A DNA stretch of 64,000 nucleotides. Origin: Clostridium saccharoperbutylacetonicum N1-4(HMT) (GTDB taxonomy: Bacteria; Bacillota; Clostridia; Clostridiales; Clostridiaceae). A model generated the notes under the pieces. It was given only the letters and a program-made list of their open reading frames with translations, was not told the DNA's origin and did no database searches. A program made the translations under genes and the position numbers. Shown piece by piece: positions 1-7,592 of the stretch. Within the stretch, counting starts at the first letter, position 1. The number at the start of each line of letters is the position of its first letter. The stretch lies in the NCBI RefSeq assembly GCF_000340885.1, contig NC_020292.1:1-64000 (forward strand). The letters are read 5' to 3'.

Positions 1-100
1 GCTTTATAACTAATTAATGAAAATTAAGTTAATAAGTTATTTAAAGCTAAGAACTAACGTTAATAGATAAAAATTTGAATTGATATGGAGTGATAATATT

Positions 101-871
101 ATGGCTACTGTAATCAGCGTCTTAAATAATAAAGGTGGGGTTGGGAAATCTACTTCAACTTATAACCTTGGATATGAACTAAGCAGATTAAACAAGAAAA
201 CATTAATTATTGATTTGGATCCTCAAAGTTCTTTAAGTGTTTATGTTGGATTAAATCCACTTGAAAAATACGCAAGTATAGAAAATGTATTTAGAGGAGA
301 TATGGATATAGATGAAGTTATTGTTCCAACTGGAACTACTAACTTATTTATGATTCCAAGCTGCATAGAATTCTCAACTGTAGAAATGTACCTTATGGGC
401 GTAATGGGAAGAGAAAACGTACTTAAAAAGGCTCTTGAAAAAGTACAAGAAAACTTTGATTTTATATTAATAGATAACAGTCCTTCTCTTGGAAATACAA
501 CTATAAATTCATTATTTGCAAGTGATTATGCCCTTGCACCAGTTGATGCGTCTTATCTTTCAGTAAGAGCACTTGAAATCTTAGAACAAACTGTGAAACA
601 AGTTCAAGAATATAATAAGGATCTAAATGATATTAAAGTTTTAATCACAATGTATGATAGCCGTGCAAAGCATGGGAAAGAAGTTGTTGAAATGCTTGAA
701 GAAAAATATTATGTATTCCCTAGCTATGTAAAAACAAGTACTAAATTCAAAGATGCTGTTATGCAGTTTAAAAGCATAAGTCAATATGCTGGAGAAAAAT
801 TCGATGGTTCAATAGCATATAAAAATGTTGCAAAGGAGATAAGCAAATGGCAAGTAAGAAAGAACAAGTAA
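101..871 (+). CDS. parA: ParA-family partition ATPase
   Basis: Deviant Walker-A ATPase of the ParA/Soj family, expected to drive segregation of the replicon by ATP-dependent binding to the nucleoid. Visible motifs are the deviant Walker A NNKGGVGKST at residues 9-18, the switch-I-like DLDPQSS at 38-44 and a Walker B FILIDNSPS near residue 118. At 256 aa it is the short type without an N-terminal HTH, so a separate partner must bind the centromere. I start it at ATG 101, preceded by GGAG at 87-90; a TTG seven codons upstream has no ribosome binding site. The 3' end overlaps the next gene by 25 bp, the usual translational coupling of partition pairs. Family call is firm; the role as plasmid rather than chromosomal ParA rests on the initiator genes and iterons nearby. 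Confidence 0.93.
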   Translation: MATVISVLNNKGGVGKSTSTYNLGYELSRLNKKTLIIDLDPQSSLSVYVGLNPLEKYASIENVFRGDMDIDEVIVPTGTTNLFMIPSCIEFSTVEMYLMGVMGRENVLKKALEKVQENFDFILIDNSPSLGNTTINSLFASDYALAPVDASYLSVRALEILEQTVKQVQEYNKDLNDIKVLITMYDSRAKHGKEVVEMLEEKYYVFPSYVKTSTKFKDAVMQFKSISQYAGEKFDGSIAYKNVAKEISKWQVRKNK

Positions 872-1224
872 AACCAATTTCAGCCAGACCACTTCCAAAT
901 AAAACTGTAACAAACTCCGATACAAATAATGTTACAAACTTAGTTACCAGCTTTATCGAAACTGAGGTAACAAAAAAAGTAACAAAAAAGAGAACAGCAC
1001 CTGTTACAGTTACAAAGAACCTAATCATAGGTAAAAAAAAGATAACAGCTCACTTTACAGGCAATAAAACTGTAAGGCCTAATTACAATTTATCAGAAGA
1101 AACAGTTCAAAAAATAGAAGAAATTAGCGAGTTATTAGGCTATAAAAAAGCTGAATTTTTAGATATATATTTAAATGGAACCTTACCCAAATTAATTGAA
1201 ACCTTGAAAAAAGAAAAGAAATAA
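847..1224 (+). CDS. small centromere-binding-like protein, partner of ParA
   Basis: A 125-aa basic protein that overlaps parA and has its own AAAGGAG site. The C-terminal third (about residues 77-122, RPNYNLSEETVQKIEEISELL onward) reads as strand-helix-helix, as in ribbon-helix-helix DNA-binding proteins. The N-terminal half is low-complexity and rich in Val-Thr pairs (residues 21, 29, 33, 41, 45, 53, 55) and Lys, probably flexible. Position and size match the ParG/omega type of centromere-binding protein that works with short ParA ATPases. The Val-Thr pairs are encoded by GTNAC words spaced on a 12-bp lattice (see the repeat entry). It shares no visible ParB/Spo0J motif. RHH fold is inferred from sequence pattern only. 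Confidence 0.7.
   Translation: MASKKEQVKPISARPLPNKTVTNSDTNNVTNLVTSFIETEVTKKVTKKRTAPVTVTKNLIIGKKKITAHFTGNKTVRPNYNLSEETVQKIEEISELLGYKKAEFLDIYLNGTLPKLIETLKKEKK
907..1013. repeat. GTNAC sites on a 12-bp lattice inside the partition-partner gene
   Basis: GTAAC or GTTAC occurs at 907, 931, 943, 967, 979 and 1003 (first base); the distances 24, 12, 24, 12, 24 are all multiples of 12. A seventh site at 1009 is 6 bp further. All are in the same reading frame and encode Val-Thr. The same word recurs with 24-bp periodicity in the two noncoding arrays at 3603-3727 and 5773-5897. I infer a binding array, possibly the centromere or an autoregulatory site. The lattice could instead be a by-product of a repeated peptide. 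Confidence 0.5.
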
Positions 1225-1273
1225 AAATGCCCCAGAGGTAGTGTAAATTAATAACTCTCTCTGGGGTATTTTT
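1223..1273. terminator. intrinsic terminator between convergent genes
   Basis: A near-perfect inverted repeat (AAAAATGCCCCAGAG at 1223-1237, CTCTGGGGTATTTTT at 1259-1273) flanks a 21-nt loop. With A-runs on one side and T-runs on the other it can work in both directions. It ends the parA operon and faces the minus-strand gene at 1325-1804. Confidence 0.85.
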
Positions 1274-1324
1274 CTATCTATTTATTTTTTATGTATACAT
1301 TTTTATTGATAATATTTTTAAAAT

Positions 1325-1804
1325 TTATTTGTAAATCCCGTTTGAATCAACCCAGTACCCATCTGGTGTATATGTATTTCTTAGTATTTTACCATCGGCT
1401 CCTGCATAATACCATTTAAATCCTGCGTCATAGTTATTACCTGGACGTGCTTGGAACCACCCTGTTTTCATAGCTCCATCAGAACCACAATAATAATTAT
1501 AATTACCGTTGCTGACAACCCATTCATTTATGTAAATTCCATGAAAATCATTATCATGAGCTTCATCTCCATAATACCATCTACCACCTACAGTAAACCA
1601 GCCTTCTTTAGGTTTACCATCATTTCCATAGTAATTCCAGGTTTCAACATTATGTCCTGCATATGGTGCATAATAACTGTCGTGTTTCCATTGATTTCTT
1701 AATCCAGATTCCGAATATGCATTTATTTGTGCTAATGGTGAAAGATAAAAAATAGAACTTAACAAAATAGTGCTACAAAACATTTTCTTTAATTTTTTAT
1801 TCAT
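1325..1804 (-). CDS. secreted cell-wall-binding repeat protein
   Basis: A 159-aa protein with a signal peptide (MNKKLKKMF, hydrophobic stretch CSTILLSSIFYLSPLA, cleavage probably near residue 30). The rest is aromatic/glycine repeats of the choline-binding/glucan-binding type: GWFTVGGRWYYGDE, GAMKTGWFQ, KWYYAGADGKILRN, YWVDSNGIY. These modules bind teichoic-acid-linked choline or polysaccharides on the cell surface. No catalytic domain is present, so it is a stand-alone wall-binding protein. The start is supported by AAGGGGGAAT just upstream on the minus strand. It lies convergent to the partition pair and is probably cargo; a role in surface modification or superinfection immunity is only a guess. 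Confidence 0.85.
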   Translation of the reverse strand: MNKKLKKMFCSTILLSSIFYLSPLAQINAYSESGLRNQWKHDSYYAPYAGHNVETWNYYGNDGKPKEGWFTVGGRWYYGDEAHDNDFHGIYINEWVVSNGNYNYYCGSDGAMKTGWFQARPGNNYDAGFKWYYAGADGKILRNTYTPDGYWVDSNGIYK

Positions 1805-1880
1805 TAATATATTCCCCCTTACTTAACAAGCTATATTATAACATTAATTCAAACTTTATCCAAGTTAAGAGAATAATTAA

Positions 1881-1935
1881 GTAACATAACAAGGTACATA
1901 AAACGTAGCCTATAGTGTTACACATTATGTACCTT
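1881..1935. promoter_or_regulatory. inverted repeat with two GTNAC sites upstream of the wall-binding gene
   Basis: AAGGTACATAA (1891-1901) and its exact complement TTATGTACCTT (1925-1935) form an 11-bp inverted repeat. GTAAC at 1881 and GTTAC at 1917 are 36 bp apart, again a multiple of 12. The element lies between the minus-strand genes 2002-3462 and 1325-1804. It could be an operator or the terminator of the upstream gene; it lacks a T-run on either side, which argues for an operator. Confidence 0.4.
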
Positions 1936-2001
1936 ATTAATTAAGCTAATACAAGTAATATACTAGTATTATTGTTTAAATATTATCTATATTTTAATAT
2001 C

Positions 2002-3462
2002 TTATATTAAAACATTTTCGTTATTTTCAATTAAATCAACTTCATCATAACCAACATTAATCTTTGCCATTTCATTGCGTGAAAGTGGAATATAAGTAAT
2101 ATCAAAGGATATATCTTTTTTCGAATATGAAGCCTCACGAACTACAATTTTATTTTTAGATAATTCTTCAAGGGCATCTTTTAATCTATCCCTTTTTCTA
2201 TCTATTCGTTTAGTATTCCAGTAGATTGCAGTTGAAAGTTTATTTAATGTTATTATTTCATTATATTTCACCTTTAACAAAGCACATCTATATCTTCTCT
2301 TCTGAAGCCATATAGCAAGCTGCTGTGCATCTGCTCCAAGAGAGTCAAAGGAAAGTTCATCATATTCAAGGGTACTTTTCTTCAAGATAAGTTCCTTTAA
2401 TATGCTACCAAGATAAACTTTTGCCATTCTTATGCCATCTTGCTCATAGATGGAGCTTTCAAGAAAGATTCCATTAATCGATCTTCCTTCCATCTTGTAG
2501 GAAAGACGAGTACTTCCAAGTTTAGCAATGGAGCTTTCTACAGCATCATAATTCTTAGTTGTATTTGCCATTTTTAAATCTGTTGTTATTTTGCTTATAC
2601 TTTTTACAATAGGTTCTTCAAGAACTATTTTATGAAAATGAGTATAGTAATAACTTATTATCTTTACATCCAGTCTATTTAAGTATTTTATTGATTTAAT
2701 AAGGGCAATTTGAGTTAATAAATCTAGAACTTTCTCAGAATTTTCTCCATTTTTTATTTGAAGATAGGTTTTCTGTTCAAGCTGCAATAAAAGCTCATTT
2801 TGCTCATTTTCATCAATCATTATATATCTATCTATTGTTGAAGGTTCATTAATATCCACGCACACCTCCAAATTCTTTTTTTGTTCATCCGTCAAAAAAT
2901 ATGTCCTAGAGGTAGTATCAATCGGAATGGAAGAAAGTATACTTGGAACCTTTGTGGTATTTTTTAGATTGTCTGCATTTTCTATAAACCTATAAAATAA
3001 AACCAATATATCATTTTTAAAAGCCGAATTAATCGCAGCCTTCTTACAACCTTCAAAATAAGGAAAATCAGTAAGCAAAGTCATTTCATCATTTCGCCAG
3101 TTGATTATCAATTCTTCTCTCTTTTGTTCATATTCCTTGAAGGTTTTAGTATTGAAATATTCTTTAAATTTCTTTTGACTTATTTTTTTTGACAATACCT
3201 GTTCATACTGTTGTTTTGCAAATAAGATATCCTTATTATAATCACTTTCGCTGTCATCAAAAATTCTCTTTACATATCTGTATTTTGTCTTTTTAACAGC
3301 ACTTAAAAGATTCTTTGTAATAAGTTCTCTTTTATCTACATCTTCGATATTTGCAAAATCATCTTCAAGAGCTTTTAAAAGTTTTTCAATACTCTTTTTT
3401 GTGATTTCTTCATATTTACTTTTAAACTTATCTATTATCTGTATTTTAAAGTTTTCATTCAT
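2002..3462 (-). CDS. putative plasmid replication initiator or winged-helix DNA-binding protein
   Basis: A 486-aa, Lys/Glu-rich soluble protein. The N-terminal ~130 residues look helical. The section near residues 310-365 (SSIAKLGSTRLSYKMEGRSI, then a glycine turn and MAKVYLGSILKELIL) resembles the first winged-helix domain of RepA/TrfA-type initiators. A second helix-turn-helix-like part follows near 400-450 (YNEIITLNKLSTAIYWNTK, then KDALEELSKNKIVV). I start it at ATG 3462, which has AGGGG seven bases upstream, rather than at the TTG two codons earlier. It is the only long minus-strand gene, divergent from the region with the first 24-bp array. No catalytic motif is visible. The initiator assignment is tentative, because the iteron field adjoins another candidate at 7593. 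Confidence 0.4.
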   Translation of the reverse strand: MNENFKIQIIDKFKSKYEEITKKSIEKLLKALEDDFANIEDVDKRELITKNLLSAVKKTKYRYVKRIFDDSESDYNKDILFAKQQYEQVLSKKISQKKFKEYFNTKTFKEYEQKREELIINWRNDEMTLLTDFPYFEGCKKAAINSAFKNDILVLFYRFIENADNLKNTTKVPSILSSIPIDTTSRTYFLTDEQKKNLEVCVDINEPSTIDRYIMIDENEQNELLLQLEQKTYLQIKNGENSEKVLDLLTQIALIKSIKYLNRLDVKIISYYYTHFHKIVLEEPIVKSISKITTDLKMANTTKNYDAVESSIAKLGSTRLSYKMEGRSINGIFLESSIYEQDGIRMAKVYLGSILKELILKKSTLEYDELSFDSLGADAQQLAIWLQKRRYRCALLKVKYNEIITLNKLSTAIYWNTKRIDRKRDRLKDALEELSKNKIVVREASYSKKDISFDITYIPLSRNEMAKINVGYDEVDLIENNENVLI

Positions 3463-3499
3463 CAACAAACCCCTGCCGTTTACCTTGAAAATTTATATT

Positions 3500-4010
3500 A
3501 AAAAGGAAACCTAGTTTTCTATAATTCAGTGCAATCACTTAGTATTATTATACCTTTATAATAAAAAAAATCATATAAAATATTTTTAGTTCCCTATGTA
3601 TTGTTACAATATAAGTATCTTGTTTAGTTACTGCTTATGGAACTATTAAAGTTACTATTATTGTTATTTAATATGTTACAATTTATGTATCATATTTAGT
3701 AACATATTAAATAACTATATATGTTACTTATTTAAGCACATATATAGCTTATAATCAATATATATCTGCAATTATCATTATATAATTTTTTCATTTATTT
3801 ATGCTTTTATCTTTTATAAAATTAATATTTTTTTATTTATATATATAGAATAATTTATTATATATAAATAGCACATTATTAATTATATATGTAGAGTTTA
3901 TAACAAAGTTTCGGTAAAAAATTCTAGTAATAAAGACTATGTAATATGAGATAAAATAGAATATTTATTTTTGTTGAAGGTACTTAGAGAAATTTATGTG
4001 TCTTTTTATA
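3500..4010. repeat. copy A of a ~510-bp direct duplication
   Basis: Noncoding DNA between the minus-strand gene and the secreted protein at 4258. It matches 5670-6180 with a constant offset of about 2170 bp: the AAAGGAAAC word, the AATCACTTAGTATTATTA block, the GTTAC array and a terminal hairpin all fall in the same order and spacing. The segment includes the array at 3603-3727 and a hairpin at 3979-4008 (GGTAC pairing with GTGTC, then TTTTTAT). No open frame of useful length is present. The copies have diverged by many point changes, so the duplication is old or under selection for its sites. Confidence 0.75.
3603..3727. repeat. 24-bp-period GTTAC array (copy A), candidate centromere
   Basis: GTTAC/GTAAC words start at 3603, 3628, 3651, 3675, 3699 and 3723, giving spacings of 25, 23, 24, 24 and 24 bp, a little over two helical turns, so the sites would present similar faces. 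The flanks are A/T with TATGTAT or TAAGTAT between sites. Such arrays are typical of centromeres bound by ribbon-helix-helix partners of ParA. Binding by the protein at 847-1224 is inferred. Confidence 0.6.
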
Positions 4011-4049
4011 TTGCTACATAATTGGAATATACCATGTAATAAAACATTA

Positions 4050-4075
4050 AAGACTTAACTAGAAAGTCTTTTTTA
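4050..4075 (+). terminator. intrinsic terminator upstream of the secreted Ig-like gene
   Basis: AAGACTT (4050-4056) pairs with AAGTCTT (4064-4070), followed by TTTTATT. No annotated gene feeds it from the left on the plus strand, so it implies an unannotated plus-strand transcript coming from the array region. Confidence 0.6.
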
Positions 4076-4257
4076 TTATCAATTTTAAATTAGACAGTAT
4101 AAATATAGATAATGAAACATGTAAAAATTTACTAAATTTCTTAGATATAAAGGAATTTGTATTACGATTATTATTGGATTTAATTGGAACTACAATTAAA
4201 ATAAATATATGGAATGCGCATTCATTTATTATTGAAAAATAAGGGAGAGAATGATAG

Positions 4258-5508
4258 ATGAAAAATTACTTTAAAAAGTTTAGTATAATGTTTGTGATGG
4301 TATTAATGTTAGTGCTAGGATGGTCAATTAGTGCCTTTGCAGCTGACGATGGAGTAGTAGGAACAAGCAATTTAAATAATGCTGCTGAAAATAGTGCTAA
4401 AGTTGGTAATGTATTAAAATTACCTGAAGTAGGATGGAAACGATATGATGATACAAACAAAAATATAAAATATGACGGAACTTTATGGACTACTGTAGGT
4501 TATTCAGATAATTACACGGGTGCTACACATGTAGTTTATAGGACAACTAATTCTAATATTAATAGTTCATATAAATTTAATTTCAGTGGTACTAAATTAA
4601 GAATTTTGACTGATTATAATATAGATCATAGTAATAGTGAAAAGATTATTATCGATGGAAAAGTGTGTAATAATTCTCCTTACTCTACGTATTCTTCACG
4701 GTTATCAAGATGTGTTATAGGCTTCGAAATAACTGGTTTAGCTGAAGGAATTCATTCTGTGGTAGTTACTAACCAGACTTTAGATGTAATGACATTAGAT
4801 GCTGTGGACATTGGTTCTAATGAGCAATTATTGCCATATAATGAATCAATAACATTAGATAAATCAACAATGAATTTAATAGAAGGTGACTCAGGACAAT
4901 TAACAGCTATAACGACTCCATCATCAGTAGGAGTAACATGGACAGTAAGTGATCCTTCAATTGCAACAATAGAAGTAGATCCTACTAATGGTAAACTTAT
5001 AAAAGTAAATGGAATTAAAGAAGGAACTTGTACAATAACAGCAACTACGGCAGATGGTAGCAATTTAAGTGCATCATGCATTATAAATGTAACTAGAAAA
5101 ACTGAACCAACACCATATCCTCAACCAACAGATACAGATTATATAACTAATATTGCTCATGCCAAAGGTACCAATACCAATAACCCTGGTGGAGAGGTTA
5201 CAATTATATTTCATGGAACAGCTGATACTATATTGAGTATAGTAAAAACAGCAGATGTAAAAGATGTATGGATTGGAGATAATTTCACATATACTCTTGT
5301 AATAACTAATACTGGAACAAAGACAGCTAAAGCAGTAGCTGTAAATGACCCAGCTCCAAATCATATTAATTTTAATGTTAGTGGAGTAACAACTACTCAA
5401 GGAAAAGTTGATTCAAGTTCAAGTTCTAAAAATATTATAGTTAACGTTGGAGATATTTTACCTGGAGAAACAGTAACAATTAAAATACCTTCAACTGTAA
5501 TAGCATAA
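4258..5508 (+). CDS. secreted surface protein with bacterial Ig-like (Big_2) and DUF11 domains
   Basis: A 416-aa exported protein. The signal peptide (residues 1-28) ends in SISAFAADD, with cleavage probably after AFA. Residues 55-185 form a beta-rich module with the pattern of a galactose-binding-like domain (SSYKFNFSGTKLRILTD ... GLAEGIHSVVVTNQ). Residues 200-283 are a Big_2 Ig-like domain (SITLDKSTMNLIEGDSGQL to ATTADGS ... INVTRK). A Pro-rich linker follows, and residues 325-416 match the DUF11 repeat (KTADVKDVWIGDNFTYTLVI ... GDILPGETVTI). There is no LPXTG or membrane anchor. The start has GGGAG ten bases upstream. It is flanked by the two copies of the 510-bp duplication. It is probably an adhesin or surface coat component of the host cell. 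Confidence 0.8.
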   Translation: MKNYFKKFSIMFVMVLMLVLGWSISAFAADDGVVGTSNLNNAAENSAKVGNVLKLPEVGWKRYDDTNKNIKYDGTLWTTVGYSDNYTGATHVVYRTTNSNINSSYKFNFSGTKLRILTDYNIDHSNSEKIIIDGKVCNNSPYSTYSSRLSRCVIGFEITGLAEGIHSVVVTNQTLDVMTLDAVDIGSNEQLLPYNESITLDKSTMNLIEGDSGQLTAITTPSSVGVTWTVSDPSIATIEVDPTNGKLIKVNGIKEGTCTITATTADGSNLSASCIINVTRKTEPTPYPQPTDTDYITNIAHAKGTNTNNPGGEVTIIFHGTADTILSIVKTADVKDVWIGDNFTYTLVITNTGTKTAKAVAVNDPAPNHINFNVSGVTTTQGKVDSSSSSKNIIVNVGDILPGETVTIKIPSTVIA

Positions 5509-5550
5509 ATTGATTTTTTGAAAAGATAATTAAATATAAAATTTATAACA

Positions 5551-5579
5551 GGTACTTGCAGAAATGTAGGTATCTTTTT
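5551..5579 (+). terminator. intrinsic terminator of the secreted Ig-like gene
   Basis: GGTAC-TGCA-gaaa-TGTA-GTATC forms a bulged hairpin directly followed by TTTTTAT, 43 bp after the stop codon. The 65-bp stretch around it (to the GCTACATAATTGGA block) is a third, close relative of the element that ends copy A at 3979-4035. Confidence 0.75.
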
Positions 5580-5669
5580 ATGTTGCTACATAATTGGAAG
5601 ATAGGGTGTAAAACTTAATAAGAAACTATCCGTACCATCAAAGGTGTTTTACTTTTGCTTATCTTTACA

Positions 5670-6180
5670 TTAAAGGAAACCAAGTTTTTCATATTTCAGT
5701 GTAATCACTTAGTATTATTATAATTTTTAAATGGGAAAAATCGTATAAAATATTTTTATTCCCTTATATATAGTTACAGTATACGTATCATATTTAGTTA
5801 CTACTTATGAAGCATTAAAAGTTACTATAATTGTTATACAATATGTTACTATTTATGTATCTTTATAAGTAACAAGTTTAGTAACTATATTTATTACTTA
5901 TTTAAGTGTATAATGGCCTTTAATAAAGGTATATCGGTAACTTTTATTACATATTCGTTTCATTAATTTGTAATTTTTATTTTATTAAATTTTATTATAT
6001 ACAATTATATAATAGTATATAATTTATATATTTTTACTTATTTATATAAAGTTAATATGGTATCTTTAGTTCCAATTTATAAATTTGAAAATGGTAGTAA
6101 TAAAGATTATTTAATATGTGATAAAGTAGAGTATTGATATTAGTTGAATGAACTTACAGAGAATGTAGATGTCTTTTAAT
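5670..6180. repeat. copy B of the ~510-bp direct duplication
   Basis: Counterpart of 3500-4010 at an offset of about 2170 bp, lying downstream of the secreted-protein gene. It ends in a weaker version of the terminal hairpin (6150-6178, TACA/TGTA stem then CTTTTAAT). It holds no gene. The two copies bracket 4258-5508 like a cassette, so recombination between them would delete that gene. Confidence 0.75.
5773..5897. repeat. 24-bp-period GTTAC array (copy B), candidate centromere
   Basis: GTTAC/GTAAC begins at 5773, 5798, 5821, 5845 and 5869, with a degenerate ATTAC at 5893; spacings are 25, 23, 24, 24 and 24, identical to copy A. An extra GTAAC lies at 5881, 12 bp into the last interval. Keeping site and spacing while the intervening bases changed suggests selection for protein binding. 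Confidence 0.6.
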
Positions 6181-6319
6181 ATTAATGCACAATAAGCTTG
6201 ATCTGTTTTTATATAATTTATTTCCTTTTTGATAAACAACTTTAAATTATTAGGAAATTTAATACAATAAAGAATACACTTGCTAAATTTTATTATTTTT
6301 TGTAAAATCCATATAGGTA

Positions 6320-6604
6320 TTGCTAATAGATATTAAAGGTAATAAAGTTAACTACAAAATAGATATAACAACTAAAACATTCCAAGGACATCCCTATAAA
6401 GTAATTGGAGAATATGATGGCTATATTGATATACGAATGCTAGATAGTAGTATTGAATATAGAATATCTTTTGATCTTAATACTGATTTACATATAGTTG
6501 CTGCTAAATTACAATATCCTCAAGATGAATTAAATAAAAATACAGTTGCAGGATATATCGTTTGGCATAGAACAGCTACTACATTCAAAAGATATCATGG
6601 ATAA
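6320..6604 (+). CDS. small hypothetical protein, possibly a remnant
   Basis: A 94-aa frame with a TTG start; AGG only three bases before it is a poor ribosome binding site. The product is soluble and beta-strand-like (KVIGEYDGYIDIRMLDSSIE, NTVAGYIVWHRT) with no recognisable domain, signal peptide or membrane segment. It follows copy B of the duplication just as the secreted-protein gene follows copy A, so it may be the end of a decayed gene. I do not recognise it. Confidence 0.35.
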   Translation: MLIDIKGNKVNYKIDITTKTFQGHPYKVIGEYDGYIDIRMLDSSIEYRISFDLNTDLHIVAAKLQYPQDELNKNTVAGYIVWHRTATTFKRYHG

Positions 6605-6637
6605 TTATATAACTTAATATTAATCATTTTTTAAATT

Positions 6638-7076
6638 CCACTTAGATTTTTATCTATTCATTATATTTTTGTCTTTAACCTTTCAGATCTAAGTGGTATT
6701 TTCCACTTGGATTTTCTTTATAACATTTATCTTACTTATTTTATTATCATATTGGATTTGAATTTTTCCACTCAGATTTCTACTTTCTTTTTATAATTTT
6801 GTCCTTAAAGTCTTAAATCTAAGTGGCATTTTCCACTTGGATTTTCTTTATAATGGCTATATCACTTGTTTTATTATCATACTACATTTGAATTTTTCCA
6901 CTCAGATTTCTACTTTCTTTTTATATTTTGTCCCTAATTCTTAAATCTAAGTGGCATTTTCCACTTAGATTTTTCTTTATAATGGCTAAATTAGTGGCTT
7001 TAGAATAATAATTAGCTTTCATTATTCCACTTAGATTTGTTATTTCTATAGTAAATTAAATTTAAAATCTGAGTGG
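6638..7076. repeat. tandem ~130-bp units carrying the ATCTAAGTGG initiator-site core
   Basis: The ten-base core ATCT(A/G)AGTGG or its complement CCACT(T/C)(A/G)GAT occurs at 6638, 6687, 6703, 6768, 6817, 6833, 6898, 6945, 6961, 7027 and 7067. The spacing pattern 49/16/65 repeats three times (47/16/66 the last time), so the tract is three tandem ~130-bp units plus two extra sites. Within each unit two cores face each other 16 bp apart. The core is the same as the end of the four long iterons at 7231-7518, so one protein probably binds all of them. Likely replication control, incompatibility or handcuffing sites. Confidence 0.75.
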
Positions 7077-7230
7077 AAATATCATTATAATACAAATAGT
7101 CTCTTACAAATATAGGTTTAATATTAATTAAATGGATAAAATCAACCTATATATTTCCTTTTGTGTAATAATATTTATTTAAAAAGTAGAAAAATAAAAA
7201 AAATTTTTTTTCTATTTTTTATGGATTTTT

Positions 7231-7518
7231 GAGAAGTGTCTCAGAATCAACGTATCTGAGTGGAATTTTTGAGGCAAAAAAGGCTTATTTTTGAGAAGTG
7301 TCTCAGAATTAACGTATCTGAGTGGAATTTTTTTTTTGAAATTTGTGATTTTTGATTTTTTTTCATAAAAATTTAAGACTCGACCTGCCTCTAAGCCAGA
7401 AGCCTAGCCACTTCCAGAGAACTGTCCCTAAATTTACGTATCTGAGTGGAAAAATGCCTTCAAAGGCGCATTCTTTCGTGAGAAGTGTCTCAGAATCAAC
7501 GTATCTGAGTGGAATTTT
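7231..7518. repeat. four long iterons, probable replication origin
   Basis: A ~34-bp direct repeat beginning GAGAAGTGTCTCAGAAT, continuing through ACGTATCTGAGTGG and ending in GAATTTT, occurs at about 7231, 7293, 7417 (diverged left half, ACTGTCCCTAAATTTACG) and 7480. An A/T-only stretch (7130-7230) precedes the first copy and another long T-run follows the second, suitable for melting. The array ends about 75 bp before the initiator-like gene at 7593. No DnaA box was recognised. Together with the 11 shorter sites to the left there are 15 copies of the core. Confidence 0.75.
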
Positions 7519-7592
7519 TGAAATTTTGATTAAATCTCCATTATGAAATACAATAGGCATAGTGAGAAATTATAAGGAGGTGACAGAGATCT

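Noticed and set aside
768..1028. 86-aa minus-strand frame opposite the parA/partner junction
   Set aside because: Shadow of the Val-Thr-rich coding region; no ribosome binding site and wholly overlapped by two supported genes.
5074..5400. 108-aa Cys/Tyr/Ser-rich minus-strand frame inside the secreted Ig-like gene
   Set aside because: Antisense shadow of a gene with clear domains; composition reflects reverse reading of Thr/Asn codons.
3500..6180. Insertion sequence or transposon flanked by direct repeats
   Set aside because: No transposase or terminal inverted repeats; the direct copies are long, diverged and contain binding-site arrays.
6601..7080. CRISPR array
   Set aside because: Repeats are 10-bp cores in both orientations with conserved spacing sequences in ~130-bp units; there are no unique spacers of uniform length and no cas genes.
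7352..7560. Short frames on both strands (64 and 65 aa) across the iterons
   Set aside because: They arise from the repeated iteron sequence; no ribosome binding site, repeats explain the peptide.
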